Shown piece after piece: positions 26,546 through 36,403 of a stretch of DNA of 64,000 nt. Each line of letters begins with the position of its first letter. Position 1 is the stretch's first letter. The translations under genes and the position numbers were made by a program. Source of the stretch: Devosia epidermidihirudinis (GTDB taxonomy: Bacteria; Pseudomonadota; Alphaproteobacteria; Rhizobiales; Devosiaceae); assembly GCF_000971295.1 (NCBI RefSeq), contig NZ_LANJ01000016.1:645176-709175 (forward strand), written 5' to 3'. The notes beneath the pieces are model-generated. The model saw only the letters and a program-made list of their open reading frames with translations, ran no database searches and was not told the origin of the DNA.

Positions 26546-27958
26546 ATGGACAACATGCTCTTCACTCTCGGCGACTTCCCGGTAACCACTTTTCTGGCGG
26601 TGCTGGTCGGCTTGCTCGCTGTCCTTTTTGTGCTGGGCGCGGTTATCGTCGGCATGGGCGGCGCGGCGCGACGCATTGCGGCGGCAGGTGATGAAGCGCG
26701 AACGCAGCTGAAGGCGGGCTATGAAGTCCGGCTGGCCGAGCGCGATGCGCGGATTGCGTCGCTGGACGGCCAGATCAGCGCCGAGCGTGAACGGGCTCGC
26801 GATGCTCTCGATGCCGAAAAGGAAAAAAGCGCCGACTTTTACGCTGAGCTTTCGGCGATCAAGGCGCGTCTGGTCGAGCAGAAGCAGCAATCGGAAGCCA
26901 ATCTGTCGCGGTTTCTCGACGCGCGCCAGCAGATGACTGACGAGTTCAAGGCCATTGCCGGTGATGTCCTCAAGAGTCACGGAGAGACTTTTTCGAAACA
27001 GAACCGTGAGCAGGTGGATACGCTTCTCAAGCCGCTACAGGACAAGATCGGGGAATTTCACCTCGGCCTCGCCCGAGATCGCGCGACAATGAGTGAGCAG
27101 ATCCGCGCTTTGCTTGAAAGCAATGTGCAGATCACCACGGAGGCGCATAATCTGACGCGGGCGCTCAAGAGCAATGCTCAGACGCAGGGCGCCTGGGGCG
27201 AAATGATCCTTGGGACAATCCTCGAACAATCGGGTCTGCGTGAGGGTGAGCAATATATCACCCAGCAGAACCATGCTGGCGAAGACGGCGGTCGGGTGCG
27301 CACCGACGTCGAAATCCTGATGCCCAATGACGATAGGCTGGTCATCGATTCTAAAGTTTCGCTGACGGCCTTTGAAGCCTACACCAACGCGGAAGACGAT
27401 AGCCGTGCCCAGCATCTGGCGGCGCATATTCTATCGGTGCGCAATCACATCAAAACCTTGGGCGACAAGACCTACCATCGTCATGCGCGATCCAGCCTCG
27501 ACTATGTGATGATGTTCGTGCCGATCGAGTCTGCCTTGGCCACAGCGATTCAGGCTGATGCCAAGCTCGTTGAATACGGCATGAGCCAGGGCGTGATGCT
27601 GACGACGCCGACGACGCTGATGACCGTTTTGCGCACCGTGCGCAATGTATGGGACATTGAAAAGCGCCATCGCAATGCCGACGAAATCGCCGACCGGGCG
27701 GGCCAGCTTTACGACAAGGTAGCCGGGTTTCTGGCCAGCATGGATAAGCTCGATGCCAATCTGGACAAGGCGCGGCAAAGTTTTGACGATGCGAAGGGGC
27801 AACTCTCTAGCGGCCGCGGCAACGTGGTGCGTCAGGTGGAAATGCTCCGGGAACTGGGTGCGAAATCGAGCAAGGTACTGCCAGGCAATTGGCATGGCGG
27901 CGAAGAGGCCCCCGCGCTGCGGCTGGTCGGGATCGACGAGCCCGGTGATCTCGCCTGA
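26546..27958 (+). CDS. rmuC: DNA recombination protein RmuC
   Basis: 470 residues from the ATG at 26546. An upstream TTG (26489) would place the LexA box inside the gene, so the later start is preferred. An N-terminal membrane helix (about residues 9-34) is followed by a long coiled coil (about 40-140, charged and Ala/Glu/Arg-rich) and the RmuC nuclease-like domain, with GAWGEMILGTILEQSGLREG, DVEILMPNDDRLVIDSKVSL and SSLDYVMMFVPIE. RmuC limits DNA inversions and may be a membrane-linked structure-selective nuclease. A perfect LexA box in its promoter predicts induction by DNA damage. Confidence 0.92.
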   Translation: MDNMLFTLGDFPVTTFLAVLVGLLAVLFVLGAVIVGMGGAARRIAAAGDEARTQLKAGYEVRLAERDARIASLDGQISAERERARDALDAEKEKSADFYAELSAIKARLVEQKQQSEANLSRFLDARQQMTDEFKAIAGDVLKSHGETFSKQNREQVDTLLKPLQDKIGEFHLGLARDRATMSEQIRALLESNVQITTEAHNLTRALKSNAQTQGAWGEMILGTILEQSGLREGEQYITQQNHAGEDGGRVRTDVEILMPNDDRLVIDSKVSLTAFEAYTNAEDDSRAQHLAAHILSVRNHIKTLGDKTYHRHARSSLDYVMMFVPIESALATAIQADAKLVEYGMSQGVMLTTPTTLMTVLRTVRNVWDIEKRHRNADEIADRAGQLYDKVAGFLASMDKLDANLDKARQSFDDAKGQLSSGRGNVVRQVEMLRELGAKSSKVLPGNWHGGEEAPALRLVGIDEPGDLA

Positions 27959-28034
27959 GGCCGTGCTGTCTTTGTGATCGAACCGGCTGGGCCATGATGC
28001 GTTGTTTCTGTTCAACCAGCATCAGGAGACCATC

Positions 28035-28514
28035 ATGGCGCAGCACCACGACCATCACGGCACTATGGTGCCACAGGATACCAATTTTGATAACGCCGAC
28101 CAGCCTGGCATCGCCCAGCCCTATGCGCAGGCCGAGGTCGAAGAATTGCTCTATGGCGACGACCGCCCGGCCAGCGAACGTCTGGCGCGCTTGCGCGAAT
28201 TGCGCGAGGAAGCCGGGATTCGTGAAAGCGGCGATTGGGGCGGCAACGACCCAGCGGCGCTGCTCGAGGAAATCGAGCGGGCGATTGATGAGCTTAGCGC
28301 GACCATCGCCAATGCCGACGACATCGAAGATTACTCTGCCCTTCAGGCGCCGTTGGACCGTGACCCGGCCGATCGTCTGGATGCTCTGTCACCCGACGAT
28401 GTCGATGCGCGCTTTGCCATTGAGGGTGAAGATGATGGCGATGAGTTCGGTCCGCTTGACGACACCGAGTGGGATGAGGGCGATGACTTTCGCCCCGAGC
28501 GCGGCGTCCACTAG
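28035..28514 (+). CDS. Acidic hypothetical protein with a His-rich N-terminus
   Basis: 159 residues from the ATG at 28035 behind AGGAG; an earlier in-frame start lacks a site. Not recognised. It begins MAQHHDHHGT (four His), which could bind metal. The middle (about residues 45-100) is probably helical and charged (ELLYGDDRPASERLARLRELREEAG). The C-terminal third is strongly acidic (EGEDDGDEFGPLDDTEWDEGDD), so the protein should be soluble and very acidic. It lies between rmuC (76 bases upstream, same strand) and converging recR, both DNA-repair genes; whether it shares the SOS promoter of rmuC is open. Confidence 0.72.
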   Translation: MAQHHDHHGTMVPQDTNFDNADQPGIAQPYAQAEVEELLYGDDRPASERLARLRELREEAGIRESGDWGGNDPAALLEEIERAIDELSATIANADDIEDYSALQAPLDRDPADRLDALSPDDVDARFAIEGEDDGDEFGPLDDTEWDEGDDFRPERGVH

Positions 28515-28531
28515 CGGCTTGGTCGCACTGG

Positions 28532-29125
28532 CTAAATTTCGGTGCGGGCCTTGAGCGCCTGGCTCAGCGTGCCCTCATCGAGATAATCAAGTTCCCCGCC
28601 CACGGGTACGCCGTGTGCGAGGCGCGTGACCTTGAGCCCGCTGCCGGTGAGGCGGTCGGTGATGTAGTGGGCCGTGGTCTGGCCCTCGACGGTGGCGTTG
28701 ACGGCCAAGACGATCTCGCGGAACTCATGGGCACGCGCAACCAGCGCGTCGACGGTGAGATCGTCGGGTCCCACGCCGTCGAGGGGAGACAGCACCCCGC
28801 CGAGGACGTGATATTTGACCTGCCCGACCCCGGCGCGCTCCAGCGCCCAGAGGTCCGCAACATCTTCCACCACAATGAGAATTCCGCTGTCACGCCGGGG
28901 ATCGGCGCAGATCGTGCAGGGGCTTGCGGTGTCGATATTGCCGCAAACTTCGCACGTGCGTACGGCGACAACCGCGCGATCCAGCGCGGCCGACAGCGGG
29001 ATCATCAGCTGTTCTTTTTTCTTGATCAGCTGCAACACAGCCCGGCGTGCCGAGCGGGGGCCGAACCCGGGAAGGCGGGCCATGAGCTGAATCAGCTGTT
29101 CAATTTCGGGTCCGCCGGAAGCCAT
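28532..29125 (-). CDS. recR: Recombination mediator RecR
   Basis: 197 residues. Works with RecF and RecO to load RecA on gapped DNA. N-terminal helix-hairpin-helix ([16 protein letters not shown]), a C4 zinc finger with C58, C61, C70 and C73, a Toprim domain ([16 protein letters not shown] to about residue 175) and the C-terminal [16 protein letters not shown] motif. The dnaX-ybaB-recR order is a widely conserved group. It converges with the acidic hypothetical gene. Confidence 0.96.
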   Translation of the reverse strand: MASGGPEIEQLIQLMARLPGFGPRSARRAVLQLIKKKEQLMIPLSAALDRAVVAVRTCEVCGNIDTASPCTICADPRRDSGILIVVEDVADLWALERAGVGQVKYHVLGGVLSPLDGVGPDDLTVDALVARAHEFREIVLAVNATVEGQTTAHYITDRLTGSGLKVTRLAHGVPVGGELDYLDEGTLSQALKARTEI

Positions 29126-29191
29126 TTTCTCGTTAACTCAAGGCCGAATTGGCTAGCACACTGTTAGCGTTTGCGCCGGAAAGTGCGGATT

Positions 29192-29515
29192 CTAGAATGG
29201 CAGTTTCATGCCCGGAGGCAGAGGCAGGCCGGCGGTCACTTCGGACATGCGCTGCTGCATTTCGGCTTCCGACTTTGCCTTGGCGTCGTTGTGGGCAGCA
29301 AGGATCAGGTCCTCGAGCACTTCGACATCGTCTTCCTTGAACAGGGACGGATCGATCTTGAGACCCTTCATCTCTCCCTTGCCGCTGAGCGACACGACGA
29401 CAAGACCGCCGCCGGAGCGCCCTTCAGCGACGAGATTGGCGAGGTCGGCCTGCATGGCCTCCATCTTGCCTTTCATCTCGCTGGCGGCCTTCATCATACC
29501 CATGATGTCTTTCAT
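29192..29515 (-). CDS. YbaB/EbfC family nucleoid-associated protein
   Basis: 107 residues, typical length. Dimeric DNA-binding protein of the YbaB/EbfC family: [28 protein letters not shown], then the beta-sheet segment [25 protein letters not shown]. The ATG overlaps the dnaX stop (ATGA), giving translational coupling, as in many bacteria. It may be a nucleoid-associated factor, and its conserved position suggests a link to replication or repair. recR follows after 66 bases. Confidence 0.93.
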   Translation of the reverse strand: MKDIMGMMKAASEMKGKMEAMQADLANLVAEGRSGGGLVVVSLSGKGEMKGLKIDPSLFKEDDVEVLEDLILAAHNDAKAKSEAEMQQRMSEVTAGLPLPPGMKLPF

Positions 29516-31257
29516 TCGTCGTCCTCTTCAGGTGGGGGCGGGGGCACGTCGGGTTGCGCGGTGGTGGCGTCATCGCGCACCGTCACGTTCACCACCTTGG
29601 CGCCGGGAAATGTCTCAAGAATGGCTTTGACCAGAGGATCTTCATGCGCTGCAGCGTGAGCGGCTTCAACCTTCTGCTCTTTTTCCTGCCTGATGGTCAG
29701 CCCTTCAGGCGGCTTGGTCGACACCATGACCAGCCAGCGCTGGCCGGTCCAAAGCTGCAACCGGGCAGAAAGCGTCGCGATAATGGCTGGATCGGTGCCT
29801 TCGCTCAGCGCCACTTCAATGCGGCCCTGCTCGAACGAAATCGGGCGCATCTGGCCCTCGAGCGCCAACCGCACCAGAACGTCACGCTTGGCAGTCGCCA
29901 GCGCGATCAGTTCCTTGTAACTGGCAACAGTCGCCATCGCGGGCTGAACCTGCGCCTGCGGTACGCTCGGCTGGGTCGCCACGGCTTCGGTCGAAATCGG
30001 CTGGGGCGCCTCAAGGCGCATGGCCGACGGCCCACCCGATGGACCACGCCCGATCGGTGCGCTTTGCTGTGGCATTGGCGCCGGGGCAGGCTGATTGGAC
30101 AGCTTGGCGATTAAATCGTCAGGGCTGGGCAAGTCCGCGGCATAGGCCAGCCGGATCAGCACCATCTCGGCGGCCTGCAGACCATTATTGGCCCGCGCCA
30201 CTTCTTCGTGCCCCTTGAACAGGATCTGCCAGGCCCGCGTCAGCGCCCGCATCGGCAGGCGGCCAGCCAGATCGGCACCGCGCTTGCGCTCATCGGGGGT
30301 CAGTGACACGTCATCGGCGGCGGCAGGCACCACCTTGATGCGGGTCACGAGATGGGTGAAGTCGGCGAGATCAGCGACCAATGTCTGCGGGTCGGCGCCC
30401 ATGTCATAGAGCGAGCGCATCGTGGTGATGGCGTCGCCAATGCGGCCCCCCATCAATTCCTCGAACAGATCGATAATGCGGGCCCTGTCACCAAGACCCA
30501 GCATGGCTTTGACCGTGGCAGCCGTCACCGTGCCATTGCCATGGGCAATCGCCTGATCGAGTAGGCTGAGATTGTCACGCGCCGAGCCTTCGCCCGCGCG
30601 CACGATCATCGCCAGCGCCTCGGGCTCAAAGCTGATGCCTTCCTGACCCAGAATGGATTCGAGGTAGGCCGACATGATCTCGGGCGTGATGCGGCGCAGA
30701 TCGAAACGCATGCACCGGCTGAGGATCGTCACCGGCACCTTGCGAATTTCGGTGGTGGCGAAGATGAACTTTACGTACGGCGGCGGCTCTTCCAGCGTTT
30801 TCAGCAGGCCGTTAAAGGCGGCTGTGGAGAGCATGTGCACTTCGTCGATGACATAGACTTTGTACGGCGCGGACGACGGCGCGTATTTCACCGAGTCGAT
30901 GATTTCGCGGATGTCGTTGATGCCGGTATTGGAGGCGGCGTCCATTTCGATGACGTCCACATGGCGGCCTTCGATAATGGCGCGGCAATGCTCCCCCTCT
31001 ACGCTCAGATCGAGCGTGGGGTGGGGCCCGCTGGCATCTTCATAGTTGAAGGCACGCGCCAGAATACGCGCTGTCGTGGTCTTGCCCACGCCGCGCACGC
31101 CGGTGAGGATAAAGGCGTGATGGATGCGGTTCTGCGCAAAGGCATTGCCCAGCGTCTGGACCATCGCATCCTGTCCGACAAGTGTCGTGAAGTCGCGCGG
31201 ACGATATTTCCGGGCGAGGACGAGATAGGGCGACGAAGGGGAATCGGGACCAGCCAT
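29512..31257 (-). CDS. dnaX: DNA polymerase III subunit gamma/tau
   Basis: 581 residues. Clamp-loader motor of the replicase. Walker [10 protein letters not shown] spans residues 53-61, Walker B and the DExH segment are near [10 protein letters not shown] (about residue 132), and sensor 1 is in the [12 protein letters not shown] region. The zinc module of the family is reduced: only C91 (GEHCRAI) remains of the usual four cysteines, as far as can be seen. The C-terminal third is Pro/Gln-rich and ends in the acidic [13 protein letters not shown]. No obvious frameshift slippery site for a short gamma form was noticed. It lies just downstream of the SRP RNA gene. Confidence 0.95.
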   Translation of the reverse strand: MAGPDSPSSPYLVLARKYRPRDFTTLVGQDAMVQTLGNAFAQNRIHHAFILTGVRGVGKTTTARILARAFNYEDASGPHPTLDLSVEGEHCRAIIEGRHVDVIEMDAASNTGINDIREIIDSVKYAPSSAPYKVYVIDEVHMLSTAAFNGLLKTLEEPPPYVKFIFATTEIRKVPVTILSRCMRFDLRRITPEIMSAYLESILGQEGISFEPEALAMIVRAGEGSARDNLSLLDQAIAHGNGTVTAATVKAMLGLGDRARIIDLFEELMGGRIGDAITTMRSLYDMGADPQTLVADLADFTHLVTRIKVVPAAADDVSLTPDERKRGADLAGRLPMRALTRAWQILFKGHEEVARANNGLQAAEMVLIRLAYAADLPSPDDLIAKLSNQPAPAPMPQQSAPIGRGPSGGPSAMRLEAPQPISTEAVATQPSVPQAQVQPAMATVASYKELIALATAKRDVLVRLALEGQMRPISFEQGRIEVALSEGTDPAIIATLSARLQLWTGQRWLVMVSTKPPEGLTIRQEKEQKVEAAHAAAHEDPLVKAILETFPGAKVVNVTVRDDATTAQPDVPPPPPEEDDE

Positions 31258-31337
31258 TTCGCTTTCTTACCACATTGGGTGGGAAAGCCTCTGCTTGGGC
31301 TGCGCAAAGCAGCTTAAATAGGCAAAAGGCCGAAGTA

Positions 31338-31434
31338 GGAGGCTGGCATCGACCCGTGAAGGTCTCGTTGGGGCTGCTTCCTTCCGGACCTGACCCGGTT
31401 GGCGAGGAACACGTCCGCGCCAACCTCCCGCTGG
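31338..31434 (-). ncRNA. ffs: Signal recognition particle RNA, small bacterial type (4.5S)
   Basis: The minus strand carries the universal SRP RNA helix-8 core, GGTCAGGTCCGGAAGGAAGC, read from about 31395 to 31376. The outer arms pair: GGAGGTTGGC near the 5' end with GCCAGCCTCC near the 3' end. It forms the hairpin RNA that binds Ffh. It lies immediately upstream of dnaX on the same strand, a frequent position. The ends are estimated to within a few bases from the terminal stem. Confidence 0.93.
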
Positions 31435-31468
31435 CTATATGCGAATAAATTACGTCTGTGGCAAGACC

Positions 31469-32395
31469 TCAGACGTCTTGTTGATAGGCTTTGGGTGGAT
31501 GCACAAGCGTCACCAGCACTACGGAGATCAACATCAGCAGATACCAGGAGCCCAATTTGCCCCAGCTGACCATGGCCCAGCCATCGGACTGGTTGGGATA
31601 AATCCAGGCCCGCGACCATGTTCCGATATTCTCGCCAATCCAGATGAACAGCGCCACCAGCAGGAAAGCCAGCAACATCGGCATGCGATGGCGGAAGCGA
31701 AAGACCCGGTAATGCATCTGGCTCCGCCAGTAGAGCAGCACAACTGCGGCAAACAGCACCCAACGGAAATCCGCAATAAAATGGTGGGTGAAAAAGTTGG
31801 CATAGATGGCGACGGCTAAGACGATCGTCGCCCAGACCGGCGGGTAATGGGAAAACCTGATGTCGAAAATGCGTTGGATACGCGCCATGTAGGAGCCGAC
31901 ACAGGCATACATGAAGCCCGAAAACAGCGGCACCCCGCCGATCCGCAGCATGGCGTCTTCTGGATAGATCCAGGAGCCGGCAGCGGTCTTGAACAGCTCC
32001 ATTCCCGTCCCCACCAAATGAAAGATCAGGATCACCTTGGCCTCGTTGAGCGTTTCAAGCCGAAACACCAACATGCCGATCTGGATCACCAGCGCCGCGA
32101 CGAACCAGGCGTCGTAGCGGGCAATGCCGATATCGGGCCACCACAGCCGCGTGACGAGGATCATGCCCAGCATCAGCCCACCGAAGAGGCACGCCCAAGC
32201 CTGTTTCAGCCCAAACACCAGGAACTCGACCACGCCATCGGCGACACGTCCGCGCGGCAGGCGCGCCAGCAGCTGATGGGCCGCATTATCAATGCGTTCT
32301 TCCAAACTCGTGAACTGGTTCACTGCCCCCACCACTTGCCCCCTCGACCACGGCTGGTTATGCCCTTTGGAAAATCTACGAATTGTGGCGGACAC
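31469..32395 (-). CDS. DUF817 family membrane protein
   Basis: 308 residues with a GTG start. A hydrophilic N-terminus of about 50 residues is followed by around eight membrane helices. Recognised as DUF817 from WWPDIGIARYDAWFVAAL, ETLNEAKVILIFHLVGTGMELFKTAAGSW (charged and polar residues inside helices), VGSYMARIQRIFDIRFSHYPP and GENIGTWSRAWIYPNQSDGW. Function unknown. Conserved Glu, Lys and His residues within membrane segments hint at a transport or enzymatic role. Divergent from the LOG-family gene with a 36-base gap. The start is not certain; internal GTG codons near residue 21 are possible. Confidence 0.8.
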   Translation of the reverse strand: MSATIRRFSKGHNQPWSRGQVVGAVNQFTSLEERIDNAAHQLLARLPRGRVADGVVEFLVFGLKQAWACLFGGLMLGMILVTRLWWPDIGIARYDAWFVAALVIQIGMLVFRLETLNEAKVILIFHLVGTGMELFKTAAGSWIYPEDAMLRIGGVPLFSGFMYACVGSYMARIQRIFDIRFSHYPPVWATIVLAVAIYANFFTHHFIADFRWVLFAAVVLLYWRSQMHYRVFRFRHRMPMLLAFLLVALFIWIGENIGTWSRAWIYPNQSDGWAMVSWGKLGSWYLLMLISVVLVTLVHPPKAYQQDV

Positions 32396-32431
32396 CTGCT
32401 GCGATAAGGGGACTGAGATGGAGAAGCCTGC

Positions 32432-33277
32432 ATGGCCAGACGCCGCCCAACGTCACTGCGCACCTCTCAAGAGGATATTGCTGCCTCCAAGCGCGCGCCT
32501 TCGACGCCGCAAACCGAGTCCCATGCTTTCCGCCTGGCTTTTGCCGACGATGATTTCATGACCTCGGAAGACACCCGCGGCATCCGGTTCCAGCTGGAGT
32601 ATCTCAAGCCTGAATTCCGCATGCGCGAGGCCGGGATCAATTCGACCGTGGTGCTGTTTGGCGGCGCGCGCATTCCTGAGCCGGGCAAGCCTGCCTGGGC
32701 TGCGAAAAACGAGACGCAGAAGAAAAACCTTGAAGCCGCCTCGCGTTACTACGAGGAAGCTCGCCGCTTCGCTCAACTGGCCTCAACGGCTTCCAAGGCA
32801 AGCGACTACAAGGATTTTGTGGTGGTTACAGGCGGTGGCCCTGGCGTGATGGAAGCCGGCAATCGCGGCGCTGCCGATGTCGGCGCGCCCTCGATCGGTC
32901 TCAATATCGTGTTGCCGCATGAGCAGGCGCCCAACCATTATGTGACGCCTGAGCTGAGCTTCAATTTCCACTATTTCGCTACCCGCAAGATCCACTTCCT
33001 GATCCGCGCCAAGGCCGTGGCGGTGTTCCCCGGTGGCTTCGGCACGCTGGACGAGTTCTTTGAAACCCTGACGCTGATTCAGACCGGCCGCATGGACAAG
33101 GTGCCCCTGCTGCTGTTCGGTGCAGAGTTCTGGAGCAAGGTCATCAACTTCGAGGCTCTGGCCGAAGCAGGCACCATTGCGCCGACAGACCCGGAGCTGT
33201 TCTCCATTGTCGACACGGCAGAGGAGGGCTGGGAGGTCATTCGCAAGTTTTATGATTTGCCAGAGGTGACTGTTTAA
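32432..33277 (+). CDS. LOG-family protein (TIGR00730-type Rossmann fold nucleosidase)
   Basis: 281 residues. Lysine-decarboxylase-like/LOG fold with the two signature motifs: GGGPGVME (residues 134-141) and PGGFGTLDE (residues 200-208), the phosphoribohydrolase active-site motif. Relatives hydrolyse nucleoside 5'-monophosphates (cytokinin-activating LOG, or PpnN-like nucleosidase) to base and ribose-5-phosphate. The long N-terminus (about 70 residues) is closer to the larger bacterial type than to plant LOG. It is alone between the DUF817 gene and sthA. The exact substrate cannot be read. Confidence 0.87.
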   Translation: MARRRPTSLRTSQEDIAASKRAPSTPQTESHAFRLAFADDDFMTSEDTRGIRFQLEYLKPEFRMREAGINSTVVLFGGARIPEPGKPAWAAKNETQKKNLEAASRYYEEARRFAQLASTASKASDYKDFVVVTGGGPGVMEAGNRGAADVGAPSIGLNIVLPHEQAPNHYVTPELSFNFHYFATRKIHFLIRAKAVAVFPGGFGTLDEFFETLTLIQTGRMDKVPLLLFGAEFWSKVINFEALAEAGTIAPTDPELFSIVDTAEEGWEVIRKFYDLPEVTV

Positions 33278-33307
33278 GTCGCCCACCTATTCCACCCACT
33301 GTTGCTG

Positions 33308-33380
33308 CCCTCGGACTTGATCCGAGGGCCACTTGCAGTCTGGCACAAGCGGCGAAAGGTCCTCGGATCAAGTCCGAGGA
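33308..33380. repeat. Palindromic intergenic repeat, family C (paired arms)
   Basis: ccctcggacttgatccgagg and cctcggatcaagtccgagga face each other across about 30 bases in the LOG-sthA gap. Related pairs are at 36404-36481 and 51639-51723. Confidence 0.75.
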
Positions 33381-33501
33381 CAGCCCGGGGTGGAGGTGAG
33401 GCTGTGTGTTCAACCGCAAGCACCGCCCCTCATTGCATCGTCTGCAATGGCAGTGTCACACTGGCCCGATAGGCGTCAGGCACGTCGAGACGGGGCTATG
33501 C

Positions 33502-34917
33502 ATGGAACAGTTTGATCTTGTGGCCATTGGCAGCGGGCCAGCCGGGCGTCGGGCGGCCATTCAGGCGGCCAAGCTGGGGCGCTCGGTGCTGGTGGTGGAA
33601 AACCGCCTGCGGCTCGGCGGCGTGTCGGTCCATACCGGGACCATCCCTTCCAAGACCCTGCGCGAGACGGTGCTGAACCTGTCCGGTTGGCGCGAGCGTG
33701 GTTTTTACGGCCTCGCCTATCGCGTCAAAAAGGACATTGAGGGCAAGGACCTTGGCGCCCGTCTGCTCAAGACCCTCGACTATGAAATCGAAGTGCTGGA
33801 GCACCAGTTTGCCCGCAATGGCGTGCGGACGCTGGGCGGCGTGGCGCGGTTCGCCGATGCCAATCATCTCGAGGTTTCGACGCCTGACGGCGAGACCACG
33901 CGGGTTGGCTTTCTCCACTCCATCATTGCGGTGGGCACGTCCCCGTTCCGGCCGGCCAATATTCCCTTCAACGATCACTCGGTGCTCGACAGCGATAGCT
34001 TGGTCACCGAGCCGCGCGTGCCGCGCAGCCTGACGGTGGTTGGCGCAGGCGTCATCGGGCTGGAATATGCGACGATCTTTTCGGCACTCGACGTGCCGGT
34101 GACCATTATCGAGCCGCGCGACTCCTATCTCGATTTCATTGATCGCGAGATCATCGAAGAGTTCACCCACGACCTGCGCAAGCGCGGCGTCACCATTCGC
34201 CTCGGCGCCAAGGTGGTGAGCGTTGAGCTGGACGAGCAGGGCTGGGCCATCGCCGTGCTGGCCGATGGGCGACGTGTGCGCTCCGACATGTTGCTCTATG
34301 CCGCCGGACGCGTCGGCGCGACGGCCGATCTTGGGCTTGATACCTGTGGCGTGGTGGCGGACGACCGGGGGCGCCTCAAGGTCGATCCCCTGACCTTCCA
34401 GACGTCGGTGCCGAACATCTACGCGGCGGGCGATGTGATTGGTTTCCCCTCGCTCGCCTCCACCTCAATGGAGCAAGGCCGGATCGCGGCGCTGCACGCG
34501 TGTGGCGCGGCGATGCCGAAGGCGCCGGAATTCTTCCCCTATGGCATTTACGCGGTGCCCGAAATCTCCACGGTTGGCCTGACCGAACAAGAGGTGAAGG
34601 CCAAAGGTATTCCCTATGAGTGCGGTGTCGCTCGCTTCCGCGAAACCTCGCGGGGGCACATCATGGGGCTGCAATCGGGCATGATGAAGCTGATCTTCTC
34701 GCTGGAAAACCGCAAGCTGCTGGGCGCTCATATCGTTGGGGAAGGCGCGACCGAGTTGATCCATATCGGCCAGGCGGTGCTCAATCTGGGCGGTACGCTG
34801 GACTACTTCGTCGAGAACGCCTTCAATTATCCAACGCTGGCCGAGGCCTACAAGATTGCGGCGCTCGACGCGTGGAACCGCATGCCCCGCACAACGCCGG
34901 TTGCGCCAATCGCTTAA
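33502..34917 (+). CDS. sthA: Soluble pyridine nucleotide transhydrogenase
   Basis: 471 residues from the ATG at 33502. A flavoprotein of the disulfide reductase fold that balances NADPH and NAD+ in the cytosol. The FAD-binding GSGPAG is at residues 10-15. In place of the redox cysteines it has GGVSVHTGTIPSKTLRE (residues 39-55), with no cysteine, as SthA enzymes typically do. The NAD(P) motif GAGVIGLEYA, the ATG-like YAAGDVIGFPSLAS and the C-terminal dimerisation domain are intact. A second, cysteine-containing paralogue follows after 71 bases. Confidence 0.92.
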   Translation: MEQFDLVAIGSGPAGRRAAIQAAKLGRSVLVVENRLRLGGVSVHTGTIPSKTLRETVLNLSGWRERGFYGLAYRVKKDIEGKDLGARLLKTLDYEIEVLEHQFARNGVRTLGGVARFADANHLEVSTPDGETTRVGFLHSIIAVGTSPFRPANIPFNDHSVLDSDSLVTEPRVPRSLTVVGAGVIGLEYATIFSALDVPVTIIEPRDSYLDFIDREIIEEFTHDLRKRGVTIRLGAKVVSVELDEQGWAIAVLADGRRVRSDMLLYAAGRVGATADLGLDTCGVVADDRGRLKVDPLTFQTSVPNIYAAGDVIGFPSLASTSMEQGRIAALHACGAAMPKAPEFFPYGIYAVPEISTVGLTEQEVKAKGIPYECGVARFRETSRGHIMGLQSGMMKLIFSLENRKLLGAHIVGEGATELIHIGQAVLNLGGTLDYFVENAFNYPTLAEAYKIAALDAWNRMPRTTPVAPIA

Positions 34918-34988
34918 AGGGTAATTCTGCCTACTGGCGCGCCGCTTTTGCCGGACTTAGGATCGCTCCCGATTTGAGGGGCAATCCT

Positions 34989-36368
34989 ATGGCCGAACAG
35001 TTTGACGCCATCATCATCGGAGCGGGCCAGTCGGGCCCTTTCCTCGCAGCCAGACTGGCCGAAAAAGGCCAGTCCGTTGCGCTGATCGAGCGTGAGCATC
35101 TGGGCGGAACCTGCGTCAACGATGGCTGCACGCCCACCAAGACCCTGGTAGCCAGCGCTCGTGCAGCCTGGGCAGCGCGCCGGGCCGGGGACTTTGGCGT
35201 GGTGGTCAAAGGGCCCGTGACTGTCGATATGCGGCAGGTCAAGGCGCGCAAGGACAAGGTGGTCAACGCCTCCGTCACCAGCCTCTCTGACTGGCTGGGT
35301 GGCATGAAGACGCTGCAGTACATTCAGGGCGAGGGGCGCTTCGTGTCGCCAACTGAGGTGGCGGTGGACGGTCGTATTCTCACTGCGCCGCGCATTTTCA
35401 TCAATACCGGCGCCACCGCCAGCGTGCCCGATTGGCCGGGCCTGAACACCGTTCCCTATCTGACCAACACCACAATGATGGACCTCGACACGCTGCCGAG
35501 CCATCTCATCATCGTTGGCGCCAGCTATATTGGGCTGGAATTTGCGCAGATGTATGCGCGCTTTGGCTCCAAGGTCACGGTGATCGAACGGGGCAGCCGC
35601 GCCGCGACGCGTGAGGACCCCGATATTTCGGCCTCCATCCGCTCCATCCTTGAGGCTGAGGGCGTCACGTTTCTTTTTGGTACCACGGTGGAGGCGGTGT
35701 CGCGGGCCGGCAATGGTGTGCTGATGTCGCTCAAGGACAGCCAGCGCCGCTCGTCGGTCGAGTGTTCGCACCTGCTGGTCGCGCTGGGCCGCACGCCCAA
35801 TACTGGCCAGCTCAATCTATCCGCTGCTGGCCTTGAGACAGACGCCAAGGGCTATATCCCAGTCGATGATCATCTGCGCACCAAGGTTGCCGGCATCTGG
35901 GCGATGGGGGACGTGAATGGGCGCGGTGCCTTCACCCATACCTCCTACAACGACTTTGAGATCGTTGCGGACAATCTCGTGGATGGCGGCAAACGCTCGA
36001 TTGCGGGTCGCATTCCCGTCTACGGCCTGTTCATCGACCCGCCGCTGGGCCGCATCGGCATCACCGAGACGGAGGCGCGAAAACTGGGTCGCAAGGTGCT
36101 GATGGGCGCCATGCCGATGGCGCGGGTCAGCCGCGCCAAGGAACGCGGCGAGACCCAAGGGCTAATGAAGGTGCTGGTCGATGCCGAAACCAAAAAGGTT
36201 CTCGGGGCCGCCATTCTGGGCATTGGCGGCGATGAGATCGTCCACTCACTGCTGCAACTGATGGCGGCGGGCACGCCTTACACCACCATGATGCACACCG
36301 TACACATCCATCCAACGGTGACGGAGCTGATCCCGACCCTGCTGGCCGATCTCAAGCCGCTCGATTAG
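34989..36368 (+). CDS. FAD-dependent pyridine nucleotide-disulfide oxidoreductase (mercuric reductase/RclA-like)
   Basis: 459 residues from the ATG at 34989, behind GAGGGG. Class I flavin disulfide reductase. FAD motif GAGQSG (residues 11-16), redox pair C42 and C47 in GGTCVNDGCTPTKT, second Rossmann motif GASYIGLEFA, and the C-terminal HIHPTVTELIP with the His-Glu pair. It lacks the N-terminal metal-binding domain and the C-terminal Cys pair of true mercuric reductases, so that name should not be taken literally; RclA-like reductases are a better match. Tandem with sthA, a paralogous pair. Confidence 0.85.
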   Translation: MAEQFDAIIIGAGQSGPFLAARLAEKGQSVALIEREHLGGTCVNDGCTPTKTLVASARAAWAARRAGDFGVVVKGPVTVDMRQVKARKDKVVNASVTSLSDWLGGMKTLQYIQGEGRFVSPTEVAVDGRILTAPRIFINTGATASVPDWPGLNTVPYLTNTTMMDLDTLPSHLIIVGASYIGLEFAQMYARFGSKVTVIERGSRAATREDPDISASIRSILEAEGVTFLFGTTVEAVSRAGNGVLMSLKDSQRRSSVECSHLLVALGRTPNTGQLNLSAAGLETDAKGYIPVDDHLRTKVAGIWAMGDVNGRGAFTHTSYNDFEIVADNLVDGGKRSIAGRIPVYGLFIDPPLGRIGITETEARKLGRKVLMGAMPMARVSRAKERGETQGLMKVLVDAETKKVLGAAILGIGGDEIVHSLLQLMAAGTPYTTMMHTVHIHPTVTELIPTLLADLKPLD

Positions 36369-36403
36369 GGGCTGGGGAGGGCGACATCGTCCCGCCCCAC
36401 CGC

